From Streptomyces sp. 549 (GTDB taxonomy: Bacteria; Actinomycetota; Actinomycetes; Streptomycetales; Streptomycetaceae), in contig NZ_JASKMT010000030.1 of NCBI RefSeq assembly GCF_030124175.1, positions 1 to 64,000 on the forward strand: 64,000 nucleotides of DNA, given 5' to 3'. This document shows positions 1 to 14,572 of this stretch, piece after piece (position 1 is the first letter of the stretch; the number at the start of each line of letters is the position of its first letter). A model generated the notes under the pieces. That model was not told the origin of the DNA and searched no databases. It saw nothing but the letters and a program-made list of their open reading frames with translations. Made by a program: the position numbers and the translations under genes.

Positions 1-75
1 AACCCGGAAGCTAAGCCTTTCAGCGCCGATGGTACTGCATGCGGGAGCGTGTGGGAGAGTAGGACGCCGCCGAAC
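1..75 (+). rRNA. rrf: 5S ribosomal RNA, 3' part (cut by window start)
   Basis: The first 75 bases match the 3' half of an actinobacterial 5S rRNA, including the GGTACTGCATG segment, the GGGAGAGTAGGACGCCGCCGAAC-type 3' end and an immediately following intrinsic terminator. The 5' end lies outside the window. This marks the end of an rRNA operon read on the plus strand. Confidence 0.93.
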
Positions 76-84
76 AAATATTGG

Positions 85-126
85 GCTCGGGCCCCTGGAA
101 TTCATTCCAGGGGCCCGAGTCTTTTT
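85..126 (+). terminator. Intrinsic terminator of the rRNA operon
   Basis: A perfect 15-bp stem (86-100 with 105-119) closes a TTCA loop and is followed by a run of T at 122-126. It sits 10 bases after the 5S end, as expected for an rRNA operon terminator. Confidence 0.92.
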
Positions 127-172
127 GTGTTCCGTCACCGGCTGTTCATGTGGGGCCGCGAGCATCGGGCGC

Positions 173-859
173 ATGGGGACGACAGAGCTGACCGCAGCCG
201 GAGTGAAGTCCGGGGACGAGGTGATCGTCCCGTCCTTCGGAGGCGAGCACGCGGCCCAGGCCGTACGGGACGTCGGGGCGACCCCGGTGTTCGTGGACAT
301 CGACCGGGCGAGCTACTGCCTCGCCCCGCACGCGGTTGAGGCCGCCGTCACCGAACGCACCACAGCCGTGGTGCCCGTCCACCTCTTCGGGCACCCCGCC
401 GACATGGTGTGCCTGCACGCTCTCGCCGAGCGGCACGGCCTGCGACTGGTGGAGACCGGCGAACCGCTCGGGCGGGTCAGCGACGCCGCGGCCAGGCGCC
501 GGCAGCACGCCGCGGCCTACCTCGACGTGCGTCTCCGCGGGGTCCTCACGCCGACCGTCGCCCAGGGCGTGGAGCACACCTACGAGCAGTACGTGGTGCG
601 GGTCCCCGGCAACGGGCGGCCCGACCGGGACGCCTTCCGGTACGCACTGCTTGCACGGGGTGTGGTGAGCCGCATCCCGATACCCACACCCGCGCACCGC
701 ACCCACGACTTCCGCAGCGAGCTGTGGCTGCCCGAGACCGAACGTGCCGCAGCCGAGACGCTCGCCCTGCCCGTGCACGAGGACATCACCCGGCGCGAAC
801 TCCAGCGCATCGTCTCCGCCTGCAGGGCCCTGGGAGGCCTGCTGCTCGAAGCGGCCTGA
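173..859 (+). CDS. Reduced DegT/DnrJ/EryC1-family protein, lacks the PLP lysine region
   Basis: About 228 aa if started at the ATG at 173. Residues 11-100 follow the DegT/DnrJ/EryC1 sugar aminotransferase pattern: SGDEVIVPSF, then ATPVFVDID, then the AVVPVHLFGHPADM strand. Family members are usually 360-400 aa. Here the N-terminal glycine-rich PLP phosphate site is missing, and the sequence jumps from VETGEPLG to a C-terminal part (YEQYVVRVPG onward) without the segment that carries the Schiff-base lysine. Transamination is therefore unlikely. It may be a conserved non-catalytic relative or an old internal deletion. No strong ribosome binding site is visible, so the start is a best guess. Confidence 0.62.
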   Translation: MGTTELTAAGVKSGDEVIVPSFGGEHAAQAVRDVGATPVFVDIDRASYCLAPHAVEAAVTERTTAVVPVHLFGHPADMVCLHALAERHGLRLVETGEPLGRVSDAAARRRQHAAAYLDVRLRGVLTPTVAQGVEHTYEQYVVRVPGNGRPDRDAFRYALLARGVVSRIPIPTPAHRTHDFRSELWLPETERAAAETLALPVHEDITRRELQRIVSACRALGGLLLEAA

Positions 860-953
860 CGGGAGGGCGCACCGCCGCGCTGGACCCTGTCCGGAACGGG
901 CGGGGGCGTGCGGGACGACGTCCCGCGTCGGGTATGCTTTTCCCCGTCGACGC

Positions 954-1026
954 GCCCCAATAGCTCAGTCGGCAGAGCGTCTCCATGGTAAGGAGAAGGT
1001 CAACGGTTCGATTCCGTTTTGGGGCT
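954..1026 (+). tRNA. tRNA-Thr (anticodon GGT)
   Basis: The acceptor arms GCCCCAA (954-960) and TTGGGGC (1019-1025) pair. The D-arm TAGCTCAG, a five-base anticodon stem TCTCC/GGAGA around the loop ATGGTAA, and the T-arm GGTTCGATTCC are all present. The anticodon is GGT, reading ACC. CCA is not encoded. A -10-like TATGCT lies at 933-938. Confidence 0.95.
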
Positions 1027-1031
1027 CCGCA

Positions 1032-1073
1032 AGCGAACGGCCCCCGCCTCACGGCGGGGGCCGTTTCGCTTTT
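1032..1073 (+). terminator. Terminator after tRNA-Thr
   Basis: An 11-bp G+C stem (1038-1048 with 1053-1063) is extended by AGCGAA/TTCGCT flanks and followed by TTTT. It follows tRNA-Thr directly. It also lies just past the 3' end of osaC on the other strand, so it may work in both directions. Confidence 0.85.
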
Positions 1074-1102
1074 CCGCACTGTTTTCCCGGCCCCTGCGGA
1101 AA

Positions 1103-3832
1103 CTACTTCGGCACGCGCATCGCGAGAATGGCCATGTCGTCCGACGGGGCGTCTGCGGCGAAGCGTTCCACGGCCCGCATGATGCGGGCCGCCACCGCCC
1201 CGGCGGTCAGGCCCGTGCACGTCGTGAGGCATTCGGCGAGTCCGTCGTCGCCCAGCATGCGGGTGCCCTCGCGCCGCTCCGTGACGCCGTCCGTGACACA
1301 CAGCAGGACGTCGCCGGGCTCCAGGGTCAGCGTCTCCTCGTAGAGCTCCAGGTCGTCCATCACCCCCAGCAGCGGCTGAGGTTCGGCGGCCGGCTCCACG
1401 GTGCCGTCCGGGCGCAGCCGCAGCGGCAGCGGGTGGCCGGCGCACACCACCTTCAGCAGCGCACTGCCGTCCTCCTGCGGCCACAGTTCGCCGTACAGCA
1501 GGGTCAGGAAGCGGCTGCGGGCACCCTCGTCCAGGATCGCGGCGTTGAGCCGCTCCAGCACCGCCGGGCCGCTGAAGCCCTCCCGGGCGAGCAGACGCAG
1601 CGCGTGCCGGGCCAGGCCGGTGACGGCGGCGGCCTCCGGGCCGGTGCCGCAGACGTCGCCGATGGCGAAGCCGTAGGCGCCGTCGCGGATCGGGAACAGG
1701 TCGTAGAAGTCGCCGCCCACCTCGTTGCCCTCACCCGCGGCCCGGTAGATCACCTCGACCTCGACGCCCGGCACGTCGGGCAGCTCCGGCGGCAGCAGAC
1801 TGCGCTGCAGCGACTGGCTGATCGCCGTCCGCTCCGAGTACAGACGGGCGTTGTCCAGGGCCAGTGCCGCCCTGCGGGACAGGTCCTCGGCCAGCTCCAG
1901 GATCTCCTGGCGGAACCGCTCGTCGGTCGGCTTGCCCAGCACGATCATGCCGATGACGCGGTTGCGCGCCACCAGAGGCAGTACCACCGTCTCGCCGCCG
2001 ACCGCCGAGGCGGTGGCCAGCGTGGTGCCGGGGGCGGGCAGCGTCGGCTCGTCCAGTTGCAGGCTGCGGAGCGAGTTGCGCAGTGCGCTGGAGTGCGCAG
2101 CGTCGCCGGGGGCGCTCCAGCCGCGTGCGCCGGGAGTGGGCACCGGGTCGGGTGCGTCGACCTTCGCCAGCAGGGCCTTGAGGCCGTCGATGCGGTCCTC
2201 GTCCTCGTGCAGCACGTAGGAGAGTTCCGGCTCCGATGCCGGGTCCGCGATGGTGTAGACGGCGCACCAGGTGGCGAGGGTGGGGACCGTCATCTGAGCC
2301 ATCAGTGCGAGGGTCTGGTCACGGTCCAGAGTCCCCGCCAGCAGGTCAGAGGCCTCCACCAGGAAGGACAGCGAGCCGCGTCGCAGCCGTTCCAGTTCGG
2401 TGAGGCGCGCCGACTCCACGGCCAGGGCGATGCGGTCGGCGGCGAACTGCAGGCGCAGCGCCTCCTCGTTGGTGTAGCGGCCGGACGTCTCGGCAGCCAC
2501 CCCCATCGAACCGGTGAGGCGCCCCTCGACCTTGAGCGGCACCGTCACCACCGAGCGCATGCCCGTGCCGGTGAGCAGCGGGACCGCGCCGGGGACCGCG
2601 GTCAGGTCCTCGTGCACCGACGGCATGCGGGCGCTGCCGTAGCGTCCGCTGCCCGCCTCGACGGGGACCCGGGCGAAGCGCTGCCGGGCGGAGGGCAGCC
2701 CGGTCGAGGCCCGCACCTCCAGTTCGGTCTCGTCGTCGGTGGCCAGCAGCAGGAAGGCCGCGTCGCCGTCGAGCATGTCCCGGGCGCGCTCCACGGTGCG
2801 CTGCAGCAGGCCGTCGAGATCCTCCGGCGGGGGCGAACCGATGAACATCTCGAACGGGTCCACCCCCGGGCGCTCCCGGCCGTCGTGGCCGCCGACGGGT
2901 TCGGTGGCCGGCGCCCGCTGCGGGGAGGCCAGCACGGCGCGCTCGTCCTCGGGAACCAGCAGGCAGACCGTGGAGGGCTCGCCCTGCGGGTCGCGGACCC
3001 GCAGATGGGAGGCGTAGACGGGCACGGTGCGGCCCTGGGCGTCGCGGAAGCCGTAGGTGCCCTCCCAGCGGGAGAAGACCAGCGCCTCGGCGATGCCGGT
3101 GCCCGTGCCCGGTGTGTGCGGCCAGGCGGCGAAGTCGTTGAGCGGCTTGCCGACGACCTGCTCCGGCCGGTAGCCGAAGAGGTCGCGGGCGTCGTCGTTC
3201 CACGCGGCGATGGCGCCGCCGCGGTCGACCTGGACGACGGCCACCCGGACGTGTGAGTCGGTGACCGGCAGGGCCGCGTCCGGCACCTCGGGGCCGGAGC
3301 TGCGCATGCCCACCGAGCGCTGCGGCAGGTCGAGGCGGAACCAGACGCGCTTCTCCGCGGACGCGTAGTCGACGCCCCAGCGGGTGGCGAGGGCCGAGCA
3401 GAGCAGCAGGCCCCGCCCGCCCTCGCGGTCGGGACCGGGGTGCGCCCTGGACGCGTCGTGGATCGGCACCTCCCGGTCCGGGTACCGGTCGGCGACCTCG
3501 ATCCGGGCACCCGCCGCGTCCCGCAGGCACAGCACCTCGGCGGACGTGCCGGCGTGCACCACCGCGTTGGTGACGAGTTCGCTGGTGAGTACGACGGCGT
3601 CGTCGACGATGTCGGAGAGCCCCCAGCCCTGGAGGGTGTCGCGCACGAATCCGCGGGCGGTCGCGACGGATCGCCCGACCGGCTCGAAGGTTGCCGCTGC
3701 CCGCGCGGTGATCACGTGTCTCCCCATGGCTTCACTGATGTCGCCGTTGTCCGTCCGCTCCTGAGCGAGGGGGGTTCGCTGTGCCCCCACACGGGCGATA
3801 CGCCCTCGCTGTTCGGCGCTCTGCTTCTCCAT
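1103..3832 (-). CDS. osaC: OsaC-type multidomain regulator: RsbW-like kinase, PAS, GAF, PP2C phosphatase
   Basis: About 909 aa. The N-terminal 150 residues form an RsbW-like HATPase (SELVTNAVVHAG; GRGLLLCSALATRWG). A PAS domain follows at about 185-290 (AIAAWNDDARDLFGYRPEQV), then two GAF-like segments, then a SpoIIE/PP2C phosphatase over the last 230 residues (GGDFYDLF near 706, GDVCGTG near 722, CVTDGVTERR near the end). S. coelicolor OsaC has this architecture and acts on the sigma-B osmotic response, probably through an anti-sigma or anti-anti-sigma partner. It is divergent from osaA, as in that species. The start at 3832 was chosen for GGAGG nine bases upstream; an ATG at 3727 would remove 35 residues. 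A sigma-B-like promoter match lies upstream. Confidence 0.9.
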   Translation of the reverse strand: MEKQSAEQRGRIARVGAQRTPLAQERTDNGDISEAMGRHVITARAAATFEPVGRSVATARGFVRDTLQGWGLSDIVDDAVVLTSELVTNAVVHAGTSAEVLCLRDAAGARIEVADRYPDREVPIHDASRAHPGPDREGGRGLLLCSALATRWGVDYASAEKRVWFRLDLPQRSVGMRSSGPEVPDAALPVTDSHVRVAVVQVDRGGAIAAWNDDARDLFGYRPEQVVGKPLNDFAAWPHTPGTGTGIAEALVFSRWEGTYGFRDAQGRTVPVYASHLRVRDPQGEPSTVCLLVPEDERAVLASPQRAPATEPVGGHDGRERPGVDPFEMFIGSPPPEDLDGLLQRTVERARDMLDGDAAFLLLATDDETELEVRASTGLPSARQRFARVPVEAGSGRYGSARMPSVHEDLTAVPGAVPLLTGTGMRSVVTVPLKVEGRLTGSMGVAAETSGRYTNEEALRLQFAADRIALAVESARLTELERLRRGSLSFLVEASDLLAGTLDRDQTLALMAQMTVPTLATWCAVYTIADPASEPELSYVLHEDEDRIDGLKALLAKVDAPDPVPTPGARGWSAPGDAAHSSALRNSLRSLQLDEPTLPAPGTTLATASAVGGETVVLPLVARNRVIGMIVLGKPTDERFRQEILELAEDLSRRAALALDNARLYSERTAISQSLQRSLLPPELPDVPGVEVEVIYRAAGEGNEVGGDFYDLFPIRDGAYGFAIGDVCGTGPEAAAVTGLARHALRLLAREGFSGPAVLERLNAAILDEGARSRFLTLLYGELWPQEDGSALLKVVCAGHPLPLRLRPDGTVEPAAEPQPLLGVMDDLELYEETLTLEPGDVLLCVTDGVTERREGTRMLGDDGLAECLTTCTGLTAGAVAARIMRAVERFAADAPSDDMAILAMRVPK

Positions 3833-4085
3833 CGCGGCGCCCCTCCGTAACCCGTCGTGCTCGCTCCACCGCCCGCATCCCGCCGCCGGTGGGGACAATC
3901 GGCCCGAGCCCGGGAACCGGGACGGGATGGACAGCCGGAGGCCAGGTTACTTACGTTGCCGGGGTGCGTGGGCGCCGGATGCGGGTGTTTCCTCTTCCCG
4001 CCCTGCCGGGCCGCCGGTATGCGATGCTGCCGAACTGTTATCGCCTGGTTCTCGCGGGGTGAAACACTGGGACAGGCTCGAAGAG

Positions 4086-4110
4086 GTACCCGGGCGCAAA
4101 TGGTCGACCC
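4086..4110 (-). promoter_or_regulatory. Candidate sigma-B-type promoter for osaC
   Basis: On the minus strand the region reads GGGT, 15 bases, GGGTAC. This fits the Streptomyces sigma-B consensus GNNT-N14-16-GGGTA(C/T). It points at osaC with a leader of about 250 bases. It also lies just inside the region before the osaA start at 4127. A chance match is possible in DNA this GC-rich. Confidence 0.4.
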
Positions 4111-4126
4111 CTGCGGGAGGGACACG

Positions 4127-9612
<5,486 letters not shown>

Positions 9613-9616
<4 letters not shown>

Positions 9617-9808
9617 CATGTCTGCGTGACATGACGGGGTGACATGAGGGACGCCCGCCCGGCAGGGTACGTTGGCTGTCGGGACGGGTGGGACCGCTGG
9701 TACCGCCCGGTCCGCTGGTGTCAGGTGACACGCGGAAGTGACGGAACACGGGGAACCTCCCCGTGCCCCGGCGCGTTCTGGCTACGTGCACAGTGACATC
9801 ACGGTGAC
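9613..9808 (+). promoter_or_regulatory. Cluster of TGACA repeats upstream of osaB
   Basis: The 307-bp gap before osaB opens with three GTGACATG copies at 9613, 9626 and 9639, spaced exactly 13 bp; the first overlaps the osaA stop. A palindrome GTGTCA-GG-TGACAC lies at 9718-9731, and two more GTGACA copies lie at 9793 and 9804. This looks like a multi-site operator. Nothing else is visible in the gap. Confidence 0.45.
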
Positions 9809-9923
9809 AGGGTGTGGTGGGCGGCAGGGTGCGGCTACCATGACCGGCACAAGGACGGGCGGCGCAAAGAAGTCGTCCCCAGGGGTGGCGTCCTCGACGT
9901 CGCCGGGGCGAGGAGGACGGGCC

Positions 9924-10601
9924 ATGGTGCAGAAGGCCAAGATCCTCCTGGTCGATGACCGGCCGGAGAATCTGCTGGCGCTGGAGGCGATCCTCTCCGC
10001 GCTCGATCAGACGCTGGTGCGGGCATCGTCAGGGGAGGAAGCACTCAAGGCACTGCTCACCGACGATTTCGCGGTGATCCTGCTGGATGTCCAGATGCCG
10101 GGCATGGACGGCTTCGAGACCGCCGCCCACATCAAGCGGCGCGAGCGGACCCGGGACATCCCGATCATCTTCCTCACCGCCATCAACCACGGCCCGCACC
10201 ACACGTTCCGCGGCTACGCGGCCGGCGCGGTGGACTACATCTCCAAGCCGTTCGACCCGTGGGTGCTCCGGGCGAAGGTCTCGGTGTTCGTCGAGCTGTA
10301 CATGAAGAACGTGCAGCTGCGCGAGCAGGCCTCCCTGCTGCGGCTCCAGTTGGAGAACGGCCACCAGAGCGGCGGCGACGCCCGGGAGTCGGCCGGGCTG
10401 CTCGCCGAGCTCTCGGCCCGTCTCGCTGCCGTCGAGGAGCAGGCGGAGGCGCTCTCCAAGCAGCTCGACGACAGCGCGGACGCCGCGGCGGTGTCCACCG
10501 CCGCACACCTGGAACGCAAACTGACCGGGCTGCGCAGGGCGCTTGACGCCCTGGAACCCGGCACGGAGGGTTCCGCCGCCCCGGCGCGCTCGCAGCAGTG
10601 A
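9924..10601 (+). CDS. osaB: OsaB-type orphan response regulator
   Basis: About 225 aa. Residues 5-125 form a receiver domain: acidic pocket VDDRPEN, phosphoacceptor D55 in ILLDVQMPGMDGF, and the KPFDPW lysine loop. The C-terminal 90 residues are helical with heptad character (LRLQLENG; LAELSARLAAVEEQAEALSK) and contain no recognisable DNA-binding domain. It may therefore act through protein contacts rather than as a classical transcription factor. The ATG at 9924 has AGGAGG seven bases upstream. It follows osaA on the same strand. In S. coelicolor osaB is needed for growth and differentiation at high osmolarity. Confidence 0.9.
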   Translation: MVQKAKILLVDDRPENLLALEAILSALDQTLVRASSGEEALKALLTDDFAVILLDVQMPGMDGFETAAHIKRRERTRDIPIIFLTAINHGPHHTFRGYAAGAVDYISKPFDPWVLRAKVSVFVELYMKNVQLREQASLLRLQLENGHQSGGDARESAGLLAELSARLAAVEEQAEALSKQLDDSADAAAVSTAAHLERKLTGLRRALDALEPGTEGSAAPARSQQ

Positions 10602-10692
10602 ACGGTTCGCCCCGCGGCTGACGCCACGTCACACAGGCATACAGGCGCATTCATCCGTGCCTTGCGCCCCGGACGGCGGTAACCTCACCACC

Positions 10693-13455
10693 ATGGCCTC
10701 ACGTACGTCCGGCAAGGCCGCCAAGCAGGCGCCCGCGAAGAAGGCAGCCGCCAAGAGAGCTCCGGCGAAGAAGGCCACTCCGCGCAAGGCGCCCGCGAAG
10801 CGCGCGCCCGCCAAACCAGCTCCGTCGCCCACCAACGGCGTCTACCGCCTGGTGCGGGCGGTGTGGCTCGGCCTCGCGCACACCGTGGGGGCGATGTTCC
10901 GCGGCATCGGGCGCGGCGCACGCGGCCTCGACCCTGCGCACCGCAAGGACGGGGTGGCGCTGCTCCTGCTCGGCCTCGCCCTGATCGTCGCGGCGGGCAC
11001 CTGGTCGGACCTGCGGGGCCCGGTCGGCGACCTCATCACCATGCTGGTCACCGGGGCGTTCGGGCGGCTGGACCTGGTGGTGCCGATACTGCTCGGCGCG
11101 ATGGCCGTCCGGTTCATACGGCATCCGGAGAAGCAGGACGCCAACGGACGCATCGTCATCGGGCTGTCCGCGCTGGTGGTCGGGGTGCTCGGGCTCGTGC
11201 ACATGGCCTGCGGGTCGCCCGGCCGCGGAGAGGGCACGGCCGCGCTGCAGGACGCGGGCGGCCTGATCGGCTGGGCGGCGAGCAAGCCGCTCATCTTCAC
11301 CGTCGGCGACGTGCTCGCGGTGCCGCTGCTGGTCCTGGTCACGGTGTTCGGTCTGCTGGTCGTGACCGCGACCCCGGTCAACGCCATCCCGCAGCGGCTG
11401 CGGCAACTGGGTGTGCGGCTGGGCGTCGTGGCGGCGCCGCCGTCCGAGGAGTCCCCGCGCCGGCGCCGGGGCGCCCGGGGCGCGCACGCCGAGGACGACC
11501 TCGACGACGGCTACGGCGAGGAGGACGACGGCTACGGCGAGGTGCCCGCCGCGGGGGAGTACCGCCGCCCGCGCGGACCCGACTTCCGCAAGGACGTCGA
11601 CGCGATCCACGCCGAGAAGGAGGCGCTCGACCGCAGGCGCGGCGGGCGCCGCTCCCGGCGCGGAGCCGCCCACACGCCGTCGGTCAACGACGCGGGGCCG
11701 GACAGCGGACTGCACGCGGTGGACGTCGCCGCCGCGGCCGCCGCGGACCTGGACGGCGCGGTGCTGCACGGTGTGCAGCCCTCACCGCTGGTCGCCGACC
11801 TCACCGCGGGCATCGCCCGCCAGCGCGCCGAGGCGCTCGCAGCGCCGCCGCCGGACGCCGGTGCGGAGCCGGGAGCGTACGCGGACTCCGGACGCAGCGC
11901 GGTTCCGGACCTGACGAAACCCAGCGCCGTCGCGGAGGGGCCGCTGCCGCCGCGAGCCGAGCAGCTGCAACTCGCCGGCGACGTCACCTACGCGCTGCCG
12001 TCACTTGACCTGCTGGAGCGCGGCGGCCCCGGCCGCACCCGCAGCGCCGCCAACGACGCGGTGGTCGCCTCGCTGTCGACCGTCTTCTCCGAGTTCAAGG
12101 TGGACGCGGCCGTCACCGGGTTCACCCGCGGTCCGACGGTCACCCGCTACGAGGTGGAGCTCGGCCCCGCGGTCAAGGTCGAGAAGATCACCGCGCTGGC
12201 CAAGAACATCGCCTACGCCGTGGCGAGCCCCGACGTGCGGATCATCTCGCCCATCCCGGGCAAGTCCGCCGTCGGCATCGAGATCCCCAACAGCGACCGT
12301 GAGATGGTCAACGTCGGTGACGTGCTGCGGTCGGCGCACGCGGTGGGGGACACGCACCCGATGCTGGTGGCGCTGGGCAAGGACGTCGAGGGCGGCTACG
12401 TCAAGGTGAACCTGACGTCGATGCCGCACCTGCTGGTGGCCGGAGCCACCGGCTCCGGCAAGTCGTCCTGCATCAACTGCCTCATCACGTCGGTGATGGT
12501 CCGGGCAACGCCGGAGGACGTCCGGATGGTGCTGGTGGACCCCAAGCGGGTCGAGCTGACGGCCTACGAGGGCATCCCGCACCTCATCACGCCGATCATC
12601 ACCAACCCCAAGAAGGCCGCCGAGGCCCTGCAGTGGGTCGTGCGCGAGATGGACCTGCGCTACGACGACCTGGCCGCCTACGGCTTCCGGCACATCGACG
12701 ACTTCAACGCGGCGGTGCGCAGCGGCAAGGTCAGCGCGCCGGAGGGCAGCGAGCGGGAGCTCGCCCCCTACCCGTACCTGCTGGTGATCGTGGACGAGCT
12801 GGCCGACCTGATGATGGTCGCCCCGCGTGACGTCGAGGACGCCATCGTGCGCATCACCCAGCTCGCCCGGGCCGCCGGCATCCACCTGGTGCTGGCCACG
12901 CAGCGGCCGTCGGTGGACGTGGTGACCGGCCTCATCAAGGCGAACGTGCCGTCGCGGCTGGCGTTCGCCACCTCCTCGCTCGCGGACAGCCGGGTCATCC
13001 TCGACCAGCCCGGGGCCGAGAAGCTCATCGGAAAGGGTGACGGACTGTTCCTGCCGATGGGTGCCAACAAACCCGTCCGCATGCAGGGTTCCTTCGTCGC
13101 CGAGACCGAGATCCAGGCCGTGGTGGCGCACTGCAAGGAACAGATGAACCCGGTCTTCCGGGAGGACGTCACCGTCGGGCAGACGAAGAAGAAGGAGATC
13201 GACGAGGAGATCGGCGACGACCTGGACCTGCTCTGCCAGGCGGCGGAGCTGGTGGTGTCCACGCAGTTCGGTTCGACGTCGATGCTCCAGCGCAAGCTGC
13301 GGGTCGGGTTCGCCAAGGCCGGCCGGCTGATGGACCTGATGGAGTCCCGCGGGGTGGTCGGGCCCACCGAGGGGTCCAAGGCGCGCGACGTGCTCGTCAA
13401 ACCGGACGAGCTGGACGGCGTGCTGGAGGTGATCCGCGGTGGCGGTCACTCGTAA
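10693..13455 (+). CDS. ftsK: DNA translocase FtsK/SpoIIIE
   Basis: About 920 aa. The first 45 residues are an Ala/Lys/Pro tail of the type AKKAAAKRAPAKKATPRKAP. Several membrane helices follow (about 90-240), then a charged variable linker (about 250-440) and the RecA-like motor. Walker A is GATGSGKSS with K590; Walker B is in LLVIVDELADLMM. The C-terminal winged-helix gamma domain is present (LVVSTQFGSTSMLQRKLRVG) and reads the polar DNA motifs that set direction. It moves chromosomes through closing sporulation septa. The start is the ATG at 10693, since the Lys-rich tail is typical; its ribosome binding site is weak. Confidence 0.95.
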   Translation: MASRTSGKAAKQAPAKKAAAKRAPAKKATPRKAPAKRAPAKPAPSPTNGVYRLVRAVWLGLAHTVGAMFRGIGRGARGLDPAHRKDGVALLLLGLALIVAAGTWSDLRGPVGDLITMLVTGAFGRLDLVVPILLGAMAVRFIRHPEKQDANGRIVIGLSALVVGVLGLVHMACGSPGRGEGTAALQDAGGLIGWAASKPLIFTVGDVLAVPLLVLVTVFGLLVVTATPVNAIPQRLRQLGVRLGVVAAPPSEESPRRRRGARGAHAEDDLDDGYGEEDDGYGEVPAAGEYRRPRGPDFRKDVDAIHAEKEALDRRRGGRRSRRGAAHTPSVNDAGPDSGLHAVDVAAAAAADLDGAVLHGVQPSPLVADLTAGIARQRAEALAAPPPDAGAEPGAYADSGRSAVPDLTKPSAVAEGPLPPRAEQLQLAGDVTYALPSLDLLERGGPGRTRSAANDAVVASLSTVFSEFKVDAAVTGFTRGPTVTRYEVELGPAVKVEKITALAKNIAYAVASPDVRIISPIPGKSAVGIEIPNSDREMVNVGDVLRSAHAVGDTHPMLVALGKDVEGGYVKVNLTSMPHLLVAGATGSGKSSCINCLITSVMVRATPEDVRMVLVDPKRVELTAYEGIPHLITPIITNPKKAAEALQWVVREMDLRYDDLAAYGFRHIDDFNAAVRSGKVSAPEGSERELAPYPYLLVIVDELADLMMVAPRDVEDAIVRITQLARAAGIHLVLATQRPSVDVVTGLIKANVPSRLAFATSSLADSRVILDQPGAEKLIGKGDGLFLPMGANKPVRMQGSFVAETEIQAVVAHCKEQMNPVFREDVTVGQTKKKEIDEEIGDDLDLLCQAAELVVSTQFGSTSMLQRKLRVGFAKAGRLMDLMESRGVVGPTEGSKARDVLVKPDELDGVLEVIRGGGHS

Positions 13456-13686
13456 GGAGCAGCCGGGCAACCGTTTCCGTGTGTGCCGCGTCCCGTTAGT
13501 TGGGTAAGCGGTGTACACACGCCCTGCGTCCCGGCGCACGCTCCGGGGAGCGGCGGCGCGTTCCGCCGACAGGACGTACGGCAATCCCGATGGCGGACAA
13601 AGTCCGCCCGCCCGCTTGCCCGACTCTTTCCTCACCCCCCTAGACTGAACCTCCAGCAGGTGGCTGCACGCTCGAAAGGCTCTCTC

Positions 13687-14481
13687 GTGTCCCTCGGCAA
13701 CACACCCGAAGAGGACCGGCCTTCGGTCGGTCGAGCCCTCCAGCAGGCCCGTATCGACGCGGGACTGACCGTGGACGAGGTCAGTTCCGCCACGCGTGTG
13801 CGCATCCCGATCGTCCACGCGATCGAGCAGGACGACTTCTCCCGGTGCGGCGGCGACGTCTACGCGCGCGGCCACATCCGCACCCTGGCCAGAGCCGTCG
13901 GCCTGGACTCGGCCGAGCTGGTCGCCAGGTACGACGACGAGCACGGCGGACGCCCCACGGCGACCCCGGCCGCACCGCTGTTCGAGGCGGAGCGCATCCG
14001 CCCCGAGCCCCGGCGGCCCAACTGGACGGCGGCCATGGTCGCCGCCATCGTCGCGGTGATCGGCTTCGTCGGCTTCACGCTGTTCAGCGGCGGCGGCGAC
14101 ACCTCCGGCAACGTCGCCGAGACCGCGCCCAGCAGCGGTCCGCCGGCCACCCCCAGCCCCGGCAAGTCCACCGAGACCAAGCCCAAGCCGTCCAAGAGCG
14201 CCATCGCGGCTGCCCCCGCCGACAAGGTGACGGTGCGGCTCGTCGCGGACGGCGGCAACAGCTGGATCTCGGCCGAGGACCACACCGGGCGGCTGATGCA
14301 CGAGGGCGTGCTCAAACAGGGCGACTCCCGCACCTTCACCGACAAGCAGCAGATCGACCTGGTGCTCGGCAACGCCGGTGCGGTGGAGCTGTTCGTCAAC
14401 GGCAAGAAGGTGCAGCGCATCGGTGACGTCGGCCAGGTCCAGCGGGTCAGCTACACCAAGGGCGACCCCGAGCAGGGCTGA
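13687..14481 (+). CDS. RodZ-like protein: HTH, one membrane helix, DUF4115-type domain
   Basis: About 264 aa. Residues 10-90 are a Cro/RodZ-type helix-turn-helix (LQQARIDAGLTVDEVSSATR; ARGHIRTLARAVGLD). One membrane helix (AAMVAAIVAVIGFVGFTLF) lies at about 116-136, followed by a Ser/Pro/Thr/Lys linker and a C-terminal beta domain (VTVRLVADGGNSWISAEDH). RodZ couples the MreB cytoskeleton to wall synthesis in rods; in streptomycetes the role of this relative is less clear. The GTG at 13687 was chosen over upstream starts because an AAAGG lies about eight bases before it and the HTH begins shortly after. Confidence 0.82.
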   Translation: MSLGNTPEEDRPSVGRALQQARIDAGLTVDEVSSATRVRIPIVHAIEQDDFSRCGGDVYARGHIRTLARAVGLDSAELVARYDDEHGGRPTATPAAPLFEAERIRPEPRRPNWTAAMVAAIVAVIGFVGFTLFSGGGDTSGNVAETAPSSGPPATPSPGKSTETKPKPSKSAIAAAPADKVTVRLVADGGNSWISAEDHTGRLMHEGVLKQGDSRTFTDKQQIDLVLGNAGAVELFVNGKKVQRIGDVGQVQRVSYTKGDPEQG

Positions 14482-14572
14482 CGGGCCGCACGAGGGGCCC
14501 TGACGAGGGCGGACGGCCGGTCGCCGGCAGGCACCGGCCGACTGCCCGGCCGGGACAAAGTAGGCTGAGCCC

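Noticed and set aside
954..1026. Integration site at tRNA-Thr
   Set aside because: No integrase, excisionase or repeated tRNA 3' end is found in the window.
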